Shown piece by piece: positions 1 through 11,508 of a DNA stretch of 64,000 bases. The translations under genes were made by a program, and so were the position numbers. The stretch covers positions 186,001 through 250,000 of the forward strand of contig JAIWNE010000002.1 of the NCBI GenBank assembly GCA_025331445.1, read 5' to 3'. This DNA is from Blakeslea trispora. Lineage: Eukaryota > Mucoromycota > Mucoromycetes > Mucorales > Choanephoraceae. Numbering within the stretch: the stretch's first letter is position 1; each line of letters opens with the position of its first letter. The notes below the pieces were generated by a model. The model worked only from the letters and a program-made list of their open reading frames with translations, was not told where the DNA came from and ran no database searches.

Positions 1-1660
1 GTTATTATAAGAGAAAAAAAAAGGCACTACTCCATCTAGTGTCTTTTTCACCGCCGACTAATAATAGAAAATTTATTGCTTGGGAACAAAATCTTTAAAA
101 AAAATGTATTTACGCTTATCTTTTTGGTGTTGTAGAGGGTCTTTTATATCTGTTTGAACTCCAAAATGACAATAATATATGAACTCCTTGACTATAGCTA
201 TCACTCTATGTCCTTTCCAAAGTTATTACAAGTTTTCAGTAGGAATAAAAAAAGGTTGTTTTTTGTTTTATTTAGTTTTCTGATATCGTTTATTTATATT
301 GGGAGTGGGACACCTACTGCTTCTTTAGTCCTGACTCTATTTGTTTGGCTTGGCTAGCAGAACATTCATATTAACGTATTTGTGAGGGATAGATTGCCCG
401 TGCTCAACATTTGGCCCTATGCTTATTTTTTTGTTCCCACGCTTGAGCTTTTTTTTTTTTTCATCATCTAGCCTTTTAAATCACAATAACTGTATTTCAA
501 ATTTTTCTGTAAACTTGTTGCTCGTAAGTCAAATGGGCATTCTTTTTTATTGAACAGCTTTTACAAACAAAGCGAGCCGCTAGTCTTCTTCCTAAAGCGA
601 GAACTCAGCTTTTTGTTTATAAAGATATTACAAAAACATCAATCCTTTACCTCGAGCAGCATGGCTTCTTCTTCTAGTCTGCAGAGGTTGTGCCAGCCTA
701 GAATATCTTCAGATAACAACAAGGCCTCTTGTTTTGAGTATTTATTGATAGCCACTTGCAGATGATCAATACAGTATTTCTTCTTGTTCTTTTCTTTTTT
801 TCTTAGCAGAATACACATACCTATAATAGTTCTTTTTCTTTCTCTAATCATTACATGTCAACTTACAGCAATTTTTTTCAATGGCCATTTTGGCATTGGT
901 AGTGATATTTTTTATGGCAAGAATTAGCCTTACGGCTTCCTTTAAACCTATATTTACCATCAATGATGCTATTGAACTGAACTACATGAAGACAAATGAA
1001 CTTACCAATTTTACCGTTGCCGGTGAGCTGCTTCTCTTTAAGTGCGAGAGCAAACACAAAATTTTTGACAAGTATGATTAAGAAATCAGTGACTTTGGCA
1101 AGTACAGGGTAGGTTACTAAAGTGAATGCAACCAGACAGATGTTTAAATAAACACCTGTAGATTCATATACAATAGACATCTCAATACTGTCAATCAAAG
1201 AGATAGATAGGAAAACACAATGCCTAAACAATAGTCATTCAACTTTCGTTATCAACGCATACACTGGTTCAATATCATTGGTTTACATTATTTACACAGA
1301 GCATATGGAAAAGATTATGAGTGAAAATCAAGTTGTTTCGAAAAAAAAAACCAATACAATAGGACTTCAAAATGAGTACTGCTTCGATTGTTTTTAGCAA
1401 GGTGTTTGGCTAAAGAATGGCCTATTCAGTAACGAAAGAACGTTCGGCGAGGTGGCAATCAACCTGCCAGGGAGTTTGTTGTAGAACAGCAGTATAGACG
1501 AAGGTAGTGTTGTTGAAAATGAAGAGCCAAAGCTCAGGGAAGCTTACTACAGTGCCTCCAGTCTTAAATCTTATAAACTTTAATTTCTTTTCAAATTTTC
1601 CATCATTTAAAATCCCGCTATATTATTAAAATCCGATAGTAATTTCCAAAATTTGTGATT
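1..1660. other. no supported gene; AT-rich flank
   Basis: Only short open frames of about 60-120 codons occur on either strand. None shows a recognisable motif, a consistent set of splice sites or protein-like composition. It is probably non-coding flank of the neighbouring transposon or decayed repeat DNA. Confidence 0.5.
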
Positions 1661-3856
1661 TTATTGGGTGATTTTATTGTCCACTTTCACTTTTCTGTGT
1701 GATAGGTATCTTTTGTTAACAAATTTCTCTAATTCTAGAGAAATTTTTCGGCCATCACTACACTCACTGTATGCTTCAATGTAATCCATACACTTCTGGA
1801 AATACTTTCTTATATGAGCTGTATTGCCAGCTGTATCCAGAAAGGTCGACACATTGGCTTCAAGCGATTTGAAGGTGTAATCACACTTCAAACGGGCTTC
1901 TCGCTTGGCATATGACCAATAGTACTCTATCCAGTTACATTCGCAATGATACTTTGGATAGAGCTCAAAGATGTGACCAGCATCTTCAACAGTTTCTTGC
2001 AGTGCGGTTTTTTGAGCCTTGAAGTCTGGGCAACTTTCAAGACAGTGCCTTGCACAACACATAGATTGAGCACATGCTGGCTTGCCACAATCCAGCTTCC
2101 AGGCTTTGCCTTGCAAATCGCGCCCAAACCACTGGCTTCTTTCTTCCAGGATTTTTTTTATTCCTATGATTTACCAAGTCAGACTGAGTGCGTAAAATGC
2201 CTTAAGCAATTACCTTTGAAGAATCTTTTCTTTAATACCACTGGTCGATTCTTCTTATCCAACGTGTGGATCTCTTTGTCATAGTAAAATGACTGATTCA
2301 GCGTATCGCCGTTAGCCAAAGTAACTAAAGTATCTTTGAACTGATACTTTAGCCTTTCACTCCATTCTTTTTCGTTGAGCGTCATTCTAGACGCAACCAA
2401 AGCATCATCAGCAAATGCACCATGATTGGAACTGTTGTCAAATAGGAAGACAGCAGTACAATCAGGATGCAAGCTCTCGAAAAGCCCTATGGCATCCTCC
2501 TTGAGCTGCTTTACCATATGTGCGGAAGTCCACCACCCTTCCCTACTGTCTCCTGCTTTGAAGTAGGTTCTTGAGGACCATCTCATCTGCTTCATAGTTC
2601 CATGGCATGGGCACTGGAACTCGCTTACCATGATTGACGAGCCCATGGACTTCTTGCGGATGTAGTTTTCATCCTCTTGCAACCACAATACTTCTTTTCC
2701 TAATTGTAGATACAGAAATGATTAGTAGATGAGCATCAAAGATCTAAACGTACTTACCGTCATTTGCATAAAAAGTGCATTCGTCATGAGTAACGAACAC
2801 AATCTTGCTTTCACCCTCATTCAGCTTTGGCTCAAGAATAGCCTCTTGCTTCTCTCCAGAGTAAAAGTCTGATCTCCTCATATAGTTAATCATTCGCTTT
2901 GACCATTCATTTCTGTAGGCAACTACATCTTCTCTTTCGTGGCCATCGAAATACACTGTCTTTTTGTTCTTTCGATAGCTGTAACCCCATTCAACCATAT
3001 AGTTTGCAATGGTTGAAATGGGGATACAGCTCTTCACACCCAAGACAGAAGGAACTGCTTCTTCATCAATGTACTTCTTCAGTACAACGAGAGATCGCTC
3101 AGCAGGAGGCATTTGCTTGATCTTCTCAAGGATCATCAACTTCACATCTGAGTCACTTAAGAGAGATGATCTCTTGACATGGGCGCCTTGCTGATGGTCG
3201 GACAGCTTACCCTGATCAAGAAATTCCTTGACCCACTTGATAATAGTTGCAGCTCTATAAGGCTCTGAGTTGTCAGGCCAGTAGAGAATAGCAGCTGCCT
3301 TTGCAGCTTCACCTTTGTGTACACCTTCAAGACGCTTCATGAAGTAGTACTTCACGGAGAGATACCGAGCGTTGTTATAGGTATCTCTCTTGTTACCTTC
3401 CTTCTGCTTGTTCATTACAGGTGAAACATACTTTTGAAGGTCACCAAGCTTCTCTCTGATCAAGGTGATCTCTTTCTCGCGAGCACTGATTTTCATTTCC
3501 TTTTTTTCAGGAACCGGCTTTTGCTGAACAGTGATACCAAAGCTCATCAATGTTTGTTCAGGTCTCACTTTCTCCTGTTCCTTCTTTCTTCTCCACTTGG
3601 TGGTAGTTGATACCCCTTGGTATATACCCTTTCTCTTCGTCAAATTGCTGTTGTTGCATGAGAGAGTGTTGTTGATGTTTCTCTCTGCAACCTCAACAGA
3701 TTCCTCACTTTCAATTCTGGCATTGACTTCATCCAAATTAATGCCATCAATGATCCAATCATCACGATCCTCTACTTCGTTAACTGTGACGAACTGATTG
3801 TTCTCATTTCTGCTTCTGTTCTTGAAAGCTTTTTGTCTAGCGTTAAGTGGAGGCAT
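1661..3856 (-). mobile_element. DDE transposase gene, apparently intact, three exons
   Basis: Spliced model: exons 3856-2758, 2699-2214 and 2163-1661, giving about 695 aa. Exon lengths (1099, 486, 503) sum to a multiple of three, and both introns (58 and 50 nt) are GT-AG. The N-terminal third is charged and low in structure. A helix-rich middle part probably binds DNA. The catalytic part reads like a DDE/IS630-Tc1-mariner-type nuclease: first Asp in HDECTFYANDG (about residue 357), second in FDNSSNH (about 455), and Glu in CNWIEYYW (about 607), equivalent to the NPIE block of Tc1. Similar host-intron-containing DDE genes are common in fungi. Without splicing the gene would look broken into three frames, so it should not be called a pseudogene. 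I could not identify terminal inverted repeats or a target duplication. Confidence 0.8.
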
Positions 3857-4941
3857 AATTTTATAATGTTTAATGAAAATGGAGAAGGGATATTGGGTTT
3901 GATGTTTTCTTAATTTATTGTCTGGTATGGTTACACAAATATATTACAGGTTACACACTGCTATAACAATATCATATAGAAATTTTTTATTTTTCAAATC
4001 TGACCCTCCACCATATAACTCCCAGCCAAAATTTTTAAAAACCGACTAACTTCAAAACCTATCTGCTCAAAACTTTTGGTGACAAAAACAAAAAGCGAGC
4101 CTGAATAATTGTTTAGAAAGGTTTAAAGAATATATATTCAGGCTCGCTTTTTGTTTTTGTCACCAAAAGTTTTGAGCAGATAGGTTTCGAAAACTTGTAA
4201 AAATTTTCGTTATTTAAAAATGGAGGCACTGTACTGATTGTTTGGATGGGTCCAGAGAGCTCCTCTCTAGGATGTGAGAGGATGGTACAAGTCAGAAACC
4301 AAAGCATCATGGAGGAATGGGAGTCATCAAGATTTTAAACTCAGCCCTCCTTTCTTTTGTCTGTCTTTTAAAATAAAGAATTCAGGAACAATTCAACCTT
4401 TTCTTTCTTTTCTTAACACTAGAAAAAAGTAACAAGTTTGATTTGTATTAAGCAAATAAAGTATCATGAAAACACACAAAAAGAAAAAAGAGACAATAAA
4501 CTAAGAAACAAAAAAGAAGTGCATGTATTCTTGAAATGAATCATTAAATCAAAGCAAATAAAAAAATCTCTGGTACTTTGGGTGATTGCATGAATTTAGT
4601 GAGTGTTGGATAAACGTTTTTCCAATGATTGATTGTAACAATCGTTAGTACTTTACTCCCCTTTAAGGAGTCATCCAAAAAGTTGAATTAAAACCAAACT
4701 TGTTTAAGGGAAATAAGCTATCTATTTAAACTACCCAATGTGCAATACTTTAGTTTGTTAGTTAAAATACCTTTAAAATCCTCCTTCTTATTCTCTTTTT
4801 TTATACTCCTTTACTCCCCCCCCTTTAATTTTTTTTCTTTCTCCCCTCCATTCCCTTCCTTCATAGAATGTTCATTTTCACTGACTTTCTTATTCATTCT
4901 TATTCTTTTTCTTTTTTCTTTTTACTCTAGAAATACAAGAC
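3857..4941. other. intergenic, contains a foldback repeat
   Basis: Between the transposase gene and the small membrane-protein gene I see no coding potential. The stretch carries a long inverted repeat (4051-4191, listed separately), followed by pyrimidine-rich DNA around 4780-4930 that could be the promoter of the next gene. Confidence 0.5.
4051..4191. repeat. foldback element, 53-bp perfect inverted repeat
   Basis: Bases 4055-4107 are the exact reverse complement of 4135-4187, with a 27-nt AT-rich loop. After one mismatch the pairing continues to 4051/4191, and weaker similarity extends further out. Such near-perfect foldback structure fits a young MITE-like element, or two head-to-head transposon ends. 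It lies 195 bp upstream of the transposase start, so it might be the end of that element or an independent insertion. No clear target duplication was found. Confidence 0.75.
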
Positions 4942-5630
4942 ATGATATTAGCTAATTTATATATTGTCAGTCAAAGATGGAAACCACCTAAGCTGATCAT
5001 GCTTGAACCTCAACCAAAGATCATCCATCGACTTGCACTCTATGTAATCATTCTGCTTAGTTATATATGCGTGTGTGTATTGACCCTAAATTTTCATAAA
5101 GTTATTAGATACCAGACACCTTGACTCAGGCTCGATTGGATCAATTGGATCAACTGGTTAAAGAGCATTGCCCTAGTCATCATATTGATTTTTACATCTT
5201 TATTGTGGCTGTGATGTGTGTAGTCTGTTCTGCTGTCTTTACCTTTGTTGCTCGATCTCTTCAGATTTCTATGTGGTGTCCCTTATTGTTACTGTTGGTT
5301 CCAACTGGTTTAAGTTTCTGGACCAGCAAGAGACGGTCTACTTTACCTACACGCACAAAAGAAGTAAAAAAAAAAAAGAAATGATAAAGTGCTATGACTC
5401 ATTATTTACATTAGTTTGAGAGTAGAGTGAAAAAGACATTGTATGGATTTACAACAGTAGATCATCTTGTATGGTCTCTGGAAAGAGTACCCTTCAATCA
5501 AACACCTTTCAAGTCTGCTAAGCTCTGTTTGATGATTCAGTTGACAACATTAGAAGATCAATTGCCTAGTTATCAAGAGGCTATGATGACAGATTATGTG
5601 GCTATGCCTGAACCTGTCATGACCACTTGA
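4942..5630 (+). CDS. small multi-pass membrane protein of unknown function
   Basis: I do not recognise this protein. Model: exons 4942-5076, 5130-5363 and 5415-5630, about 194 aa, all junctions phase 0 with GT-AG introns of 53 and 51 nt. Predicted hydrophobic segments lie near residues 31-45, 62-82 and 93-107, followed by a basic stretch (SKRRS then TRTKE). The cytosol-like C-terminal tail carries QLPSYQEAMM, a proline-tyrosine type motif often seen in membrane proteins handled by WW-domain ubiquitin ligases. The start Met is the first in frame, but an upstream exon cannot be excluded. An AATAAA lies about 15 nt after the stop. Confidence 0.5.
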
Positions 5631-5724
5631 TACATTTATTCTTTAATAAAAGGTTGAGGATGTTTGTTATAGATGGACCAAGGAAAGAGTACAGCCTTTT
5701 ATAAAAGAATAGATAGATAGTTAG

Positions 5725-5727
<3 letters not shown>

Positions 5728-5764
<37 letters not shown>

Positions 5765-5768
5765 TGCG
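5728..5768. repeat. (TG)n microsatellite
   Basis: A run of TG dinucleotides, interrupted once by an A near its end, in the intergenic stretch 5631-6226. The rest of this stretch is A-rich and shows no coding potential. Confidence 0.9.
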
Positions 5769-6226
5769 TATTGCTTACTATTGCTGTCAATCCAAAACCA
5801 GCCAAAAAGACATACATCAAGTTTTGTAGTGATTGTGTTGAATAACCAATCAAGAAACTAGCCAACTAATAGAAAAATAAGTATCGTGATGTCTTTTTCT
5901 TTTAAAAAAAAAAGTAAAACAGTACACCCGTCACCATCAACAGCCCATGGGTGAGTTGATCTACTTTCTTTTGACCTTCAAAATCCTAACAGGTTAGATT
6001 GGTTAGACACACTTTCTTTTTTTTTTAAGCTTGTGATGTATTTACAATAGTCCATTCAAACAGATCTGTCATTGTATATATTATAAAAAAAAAAGAGAGA
6101 GAGAATAATTATATATATAAAAAAAAGAAAGAAAAACAACGCCTTTCTCCTTTATTATTTTACACCAATATGCGTTGAACAGGTAGGAGGTTTAAAAAAT
6201 AAAATAATTATAAAATAAAATAATCT

Positions 6227-6750
6227 TTATAATGAATTGGCATAGAGTTGGGTATACATACGAATCAGACTTTCATAGCCTAATTGATCGTTACATCGAA
6301 GTAGATTGGCTGCATCACAATTGAGTGGTGAAGAAGGTTCAGGGTTAGACAACAAGAGTGAAATGGCCAATAGAGTCGATTTCAAGGTCCAGGCAGGTGA
6401 CCATGCCGTCTTGAGGATATCGAGACAGATTTCCCCCGTCTTGAAATGAATGTTGGGGTGACAGATGGTGGTCACAAACTTGATGGTAGGTGGATGGATA
6501 GGATAGTTGGAGGGTATCTGGATGGCTAATTCAAACAAACCACCTGTAGATAGAGTGTGTGAGCATAGAATAGCTTACAAGTATTATTTACCTTCATAAG
6601 GAGTATCCGGCAGACCTGCCAAGATGGCTTTCCAGGACAATAAATCATCATCCGATAAAGGTGCCAATGAAACGATTTCTGGATGTAATTTGGCTTCTCT
6701 ATCAATCTCACGCAACTCTTTTAAAAGTCGTTTAGAAACAGCGTCCATGA
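6227..6750 (-). CDS. pex4: PEX4-like peroxisomal ubiquitin-conjugating enzyme (E2), apparent frameshift
   Basis: Exons 6750-6592 and 6543-6227 with a 48-nt GT-AG intron. The E2 core is clear: HPN motif, then GEICLDIL with the catalytic Cys near residue 92, then a SPLNCDAANLLR-type segment and a C-terminal MYTQLYA, all typical of Pex4. Pex4 ubiquitinates the import receptor Pex5 at the peroxisome so that it can be recycled. It needs the membrane anchor Pex22, which is not in this window. The N-terminus starts MDAVSKRLLK from the ATG at 6750, but the frame of the E2 fold (ELREIDREAK onward) is reached only if one base is added, or two removed, in the A6/T6 run at 6719-6724. No alternative in-frame ATG or intron solves this. 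It is either an assembly error or a real lesion. Confidence 0.8.
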
Positions 6751-6951
6751 TTTAAGAATATAAAATAAAAAATAATAAAAAAAAAAGGGAAAAAAGAATA
6801 AATCATCCTACTTTAACCCCAAAAAAAAATAAAAAAATAAAAACCTTCTTCTTTTGTTTGTCAGCATGAAACATTTTTTTTTTCTCGCTTTCTCTTTCTC
6901 TCTCTCTCTTTTATTATTATTATAATTATTATAATTATTCAATCTCCGACA

Positions 6952-8721
6952 TCAAAGAAACACACTATGGTATTGAGCCCAACCCTTTTTATCATCCGAG
7001 ATATCTTGATTGAGGCATAGATTCTTTTGTTGCATCATGGCAGTGGTCATCTTGCTGGGTGAATCATAAGAAGAGACAGGAGGTCGTTTTAGATCCGCTT
7101 GAAATCGAACATGTTTACCATCAATATGAGGATCCACAGAGGACCTCATACGCTCAGGTAAAGGTTCTTTATAGATTCGATGTGTCTTTTCCAATACAGC
7201 ATCTAGCTCTTTAAAATTGTTTTGATCGCGTACAAATGTCTGATGGGTCTGTTCTTTTGTATGCTATCAATGGTGTAAGTTGACTGTTGTTGTTGTTCAA
7301 TCCATAGTCCTTACCTCATCCAGATGATGAAACAGCATATTACAGTTTTCACAATAACGAGCATCCTTCTTCTTTTTCTGTTGCTTTTCTTTACGGGCCT
7401 TTTCTTCACGCTCTCCTTGAATGGCTTGTTTATGTAATGTCTTTTGAACGTTTTCTACCATACGTTTATCGAGACGATGGACACTTTCAGCCGGAGGTAA
7501 TCTTCTAGGTTCTTGATGTGATCTTGTGGTGTTTGTAGTAGTAGTAGTGGTTGTGTTGGTGGTGGTTGTGTTGGTCTGTGTTGTATTGGTACAAGGTTGG
7601 AAACCAGAAGCACGTAAATGATAAGATTCCGGATGTTGTACCTTGACAGGTGAAGCAGATAGAGAACCAGCAACAGGTGTCGATGCTTCCGGTTGAGGAC
7701 TCGCCATCTTTTTGGTCATCGAACGCTTACCAAAGGGAGATCGAATGCCTATGGTTGGTTTCAAGAAGGGCCAAGGATAATCTTGAGGTCGTTTGATGAC
7801 CTCCTTGGTATACTGTCGAATCACAGGTGGACGATGGACTTGAGTGGCATCCTCAATGATCAGAAAATGGCCTGTGAATGGCACAAACTGAGGTCGTTTG
7901 GCTTGTGCTTCACTATTGGCTCCTGTAGAAGGACCAAAGATCTTTTCTTCTTGAAGTGCATTCAACAGTGCTTTCTTTTCAGGTGCTGGATCCTTTCTGC
8001 CTCGTTGTGTATCTACAAAATAATCGACTGTCTTTTGCATGACTATCGTTTTGTTTGTTAGAGAATGTATGTCATTGTCTAATCAGTTACCTTCAGCACT
8101 CCATAACACAAGATTCCATTGAATTGCTTTTTCTACAATGGAGTCTCTAGGTCCATTATCCACTAACTAAGAAAAAAAAAAGAAGGGAGGAAATAAGTGA
8201 GGTGTATCATCAAAGAAAGATGATCCTTTTTTTGTCTTACTTTTTTACTGGGTGTCTTTTCTTGACTTTTTAAGAAAAAAAAAAAAGAGAGAAATGAGTC
8301 AATACAAGAAACATGTTTATATGCTTGATTTACTTTAGATGCCATGAAGATTGTAACATGTTGTCTTGAATAGGTATAGGTTTTGTAGTGATGAGATGTG
8401 TACATTTAGCAGAGAAAAAGGGATCTTGTGCCTATCATATAAAATAAGAATAAAACTATAAGCTAGCTTGTATGTCTTACTTACTGCACCCAATAACTTA
8501 ATTTTACGTTCAATTCGTTTCTTACTATTAGGGTCTGCAATATCTAGAAAGAAACGAAAGGTAGCAAACTTTTTCTTTCTGGCTTGGAATTCAGTAGGTG
8601 AGAGTTGAGGATAGTCATTGGGTGGTTCGTTCTCTTTATTGATTTTATCGGAGTGACGTGCTAGTGTGGGCTTCTTCCAGGCAGACTTTAGATTAGTTTG
8701 GTTATGAAGTGGATGAGACAT
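6952..8721 (-). CDS. dbf4: DBF4-type regulatory subunit of Cdc7 kinase (DDK)
   Basis: Six exons: 8721-8485, 8431-8334, 8265-8241, 8166-8091, 8042-7315, 7263-6952; 1476 nt, 491 aa, phases consistent throughout. DBF4 activates Cdc7 kinase to fire replication origins. All three conserved DBF4 parts are visible. The N-terminal BRCT-like motif contains FFSAKCTHLITT. Motif M contains RPQFVPFTGHFLIIEDAT then HRPPVIRQY. The C-terminal DBF4 zinc finger has the YCENC pair, whose histidines HTKEQTH lie across the last intron, followed by FVRDQNNFKELD. A Thr/Asn-rich linker (around residues 310-335) is simple-sequence. Exon 3 is only 25 nt. The gene starts 144 bp from the divergent zinc-finger/DUSP gene. 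Confidence 0.88.
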
Positions 8722-8865
8722 GCTAAAGAAGAAGAAGATTAAGAGAGAAAGAGAGAAAAAAAAAAAGAGGGAAAAAATCATCATTTAAAAATTGTCACAT
8801 TTTGTTACTTATTTTTTTATTCCTTTTTTCTTTATTTTTTTGTTATTCTTTCGCGTCTTTATAAA

Positions 8866-9858
8866 ATGGAACAAGTAAATAAACCTTTTCTTTATAAGAA
8901 ATACCTGAACTGAACCAATGAGAGCTATTAGGATTCACAAGCATGTGCTCATATAGAACCCTTATCCGAAATAGTGTGTGACATCAAGCGTATTCTTTAC
9001 CATAGCACACTAGATCAATGTGATCAATGTCATCAAGCACCTGTTGAATATTTAAGCATGCATCCCGATGACCATATTGCCAGTAAGTGAATTGATTGAG
9101 AGAGACAACTCAATGACTCTTTCTTTTTTTTTTGTTATTAGCGTGTCAGGCATGTGTACAATATCCTATTCAGTTGGAATTAAAGACAGGCGATATCTAT
9201 TGTTTTCAATGTGCTGCTCAACCTGAAAAGGTAAGACATTCATACACACATACACACATACACACACACAGGCATCTACTTACATTACTCTATTAGTTGA
9301 CAACAGAGACAGCTAAAGAAATAACACAATGGATACAAGCAGAGGATGATATGGATAAAAGACGCAAAGCTGAACAACATCTCTATATTCAAGAATTAAG
9401 AAGAGAAGACATGTCATTGAAACACTATCTAGTAGAGAAACAATGGGGTAGAACATGGATGTTGTTTAGAACACGTAAGTAGGATCCAATTGAAAGATAT
9501 CCACATTGTCTTAATGATGATCCTAGGTGAAGGATCTCCATTACCTACGCGTATTACCAACCATCGATTGGCTCGTAGTAATGGTACATTGGATCCAAAC
9601 ATTAGATTGCCTATGGACAAATACCGTCCTTCTCCAGAGACACATGGTGATATTGTGAGTGAAAAGCTATGGACTTATCTTGTCAAGGCTTATGGTGTTC
9701 AAGGCAAACCTTACAGTGAAGGTATAGAGGAAAGATTAAACTATAGTCTACATGATACTCATTCCCCTTCTATAATAGATGATATGATGGCTCCAGAATA
9801 TGCTAGATTAAGAGTGTATGTAGATGATTTCAAAAAGAGTATTCATCTTTATCCTTAA
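8866..9858 (+). CDS. zinc-finger (ZnF-UBP-like) plus DUSP domain protein without a USP protease domain
   Basis: Exons 8866-8874, 8932-9082, 9142-9230, 9297-9474, 9527-9858; 759 nt, 252 aa. The first exon is only nine coding bases (Met-Glu-Gln). Residues about 4-80 carry a cysteine-rich module: C-x-H, CDQC, CQAC and YCFQC. It resembles the ubiquitin-binding zinc finger at the N-terminus of USP20/USP33, but without the usual GCGR-H-H segment. After a charged helix, residues about 125-210 look like a DUSP domain (WGRTWMLFR, a Pro-rich ITN turn, then LWTYLVKAYGVQG). Family members normally continue into a cysteine protease domain; here the stop follows directly. A role as ubiquitin-pathway adaptor is inference. 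It ends 29 bp from the convergent BTB gene. Confidence 0.72.
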
Positions 9859-9887
9859 AATAGAAAAAAATAAAAAAAAAAGGATTT

Positions 9888-11070
9888 TTATTGGTTATAT
9901 AAACGAGGATCCCAACATCCTCTTTTTAAGCTGGATTGTCGAACAATCACGATTGTATCTAAACCATCTTCAAATTTCATCAAGGCAATCAATTCAGCTT
10001 GTGGGCGTTGTTGGAAATGGTTGTTTGAATTGAAAATCAAGAGGACCTTTCGAGCAAAATAAGTACGTTCAATCAGATCTTGAACAGGTAAGTGAGGATG
10101 TTCAAGGCATCGAATCATCAAGTGTTGAGGAAGGGCAGCATAGGCACGCGCCAGATCCATCCAGCCGCGTTTAGGAGGTGTACGCGAAACCATATAACCC
10201 TTGGTGCGATGTTCTCCAATCTGTACATGACCACTGACCTTGATGGAAGTCGAAAAGGCCTCCAGTTGACAGGGGAGTGTCTTGACCATAAAGATCACCA
10301 CTTCTTCCTCCAGTTGTTCTACCCAACGACGAGGCTCTTCTTCTTCCATGGGCTGATAAGGGGCCATTGCTTCAATATAAGTCATGGCGACCTTGGGATG
10401 GGTCAGGTTCTGGTGAAGGGCTGCCAACATTGAATCCAACAAATGCTCTAATCCAAGTTCCTCTGCTGCCTCCAACAGTTCAATAGCAATCTGAGGTTTT
10501 TCAGTAGCATAAAACATGATTTCAGATGGAGAGAGATGTCGAGTGAGATGTTGAATGACCACACCAAATGTTTCTTGAAGGACATACAAGTCTAATTCCA
10601 TCGTGTTGGATTGTTCTTCTATGATACGTTGATGAAGGACAGGGGATCGAGAGAGGATAGAGGTGTGTAATGGAAAGGTCTTTTGGAGTGTAGGTACATA
10701 GACACTGATGTCTGGAAAGAAGCCTATACAGGAATTATCAATAAAAAAACGAGTTTGTTAGAGTGTATTGTTATGTGATACCTTGAGACATGTAGGTCAT
10801 GGTAGGGTAACCATTATAATCCATATAATTGGTTTGATCGGTTGGATAGAGTGAGGGAGGTGGGGGTGGATGGAAAAAGTTGGGTGGTGGTACAGGAGGA
10901 GGTGGATGAGGCATCAGAGGGTTGATCATGGGCACAGGCATGGGTATAGGTAACTGTTGCTGATGCAAGTGGGGTTGTGTATAATCGTTCATAAAGGTTT
11001 GTTTATAATGTTCATTCGTGTTGTTGTTGCTGTTGTTGTTGTTGTAATGAAGAGGTAAGACTTGAACCAT
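9888..11070 (-). CDS. BTB/POZ-domain protein with Asn- and Pro-rich N-terminus
   Basis: Exons 11070-10782 and 10723-9888, about 374 aa, with a 58-nt GT-AG intron. The first about 97 residues are low complexity: an Asn run, then Pro-rich stretches and YMDYNGYP-like Tyr motifs. From about residue 97 a BTB-like fold begins (FFPDISVYVPTLQ, then FPLHTSILSRSPV), followed by a helical region. The C-terminal about 120 residues contain conserved-looking blocks but no domain I can name. BTB proteins often serve as adaptors of cullin-3 ligases or as dimerisation modules; the specific role here is unknown. The start is the first Met after A- and T-rich leader DNA containing an (AAT)n run. Confidence 0.65.
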
Positions 11071-11108
11071 GTTTCAAGAACCAAAAAAAAAAAAAGAAAG
11101 ACAACCTC

Positions 11109-11109
<1 letters not shown>

Positions 11110-11147
<38 letters not shown>

Positions 11148-11151
11148 TAAT
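11110..11151. repeat. (AAT)n simple repeat
   Basis: About a dozen AAT units in the leader between the BTB gene and the MIS12-like gene. The surrounding stretch 11071-11508 is made of A and T homopolymers and shows no gene. It is the shared upstream region of the two divergent genes. Confidence 0.9.
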
Positions 11152-11508
11152 AAAAAAAAAATGTCGTCTTTAATCAATTCTTTTTTTTTTTTTTCTATTG
11201 TTTTTTTTTAATGACAAAGTTATTAAAGAAGTTTCAAAAAAAAAAAAAAAAAAAAAGCAGAAAAAATACTAATAATAATAAAAATGAAAAAAAAAAAAAA
11301 ATAACGCGTCATCTTAAAAAAAAAAGAAAAATTCTTCATTTTAACCAAGTTAAAAGCATAGTTTAAAAGTGTAATCAACATGAACAATAAAAAAAAAAGA
11401 AAAAGAAAGGGCCAAGGGAGTTTAAATTATTTGGCAACATTTTAAACAAATTTTATTACTTTTTTTTTTTTTATTTTCTCTCTCTCTCTTTTTCTATCTA
11501 AATAAACA

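Noticed and set aside
878..1231. 117-codon open frame on the minus strand
   Set aside because: No motif, no homology pattern and AT-driven composition.
1661..3856. Calling the first transposase a pseudogene because it falls into three frames
   Set aside because: Both breaks coincide with GT-AG introns whose removal gives consistent phases and an unbroken protein.
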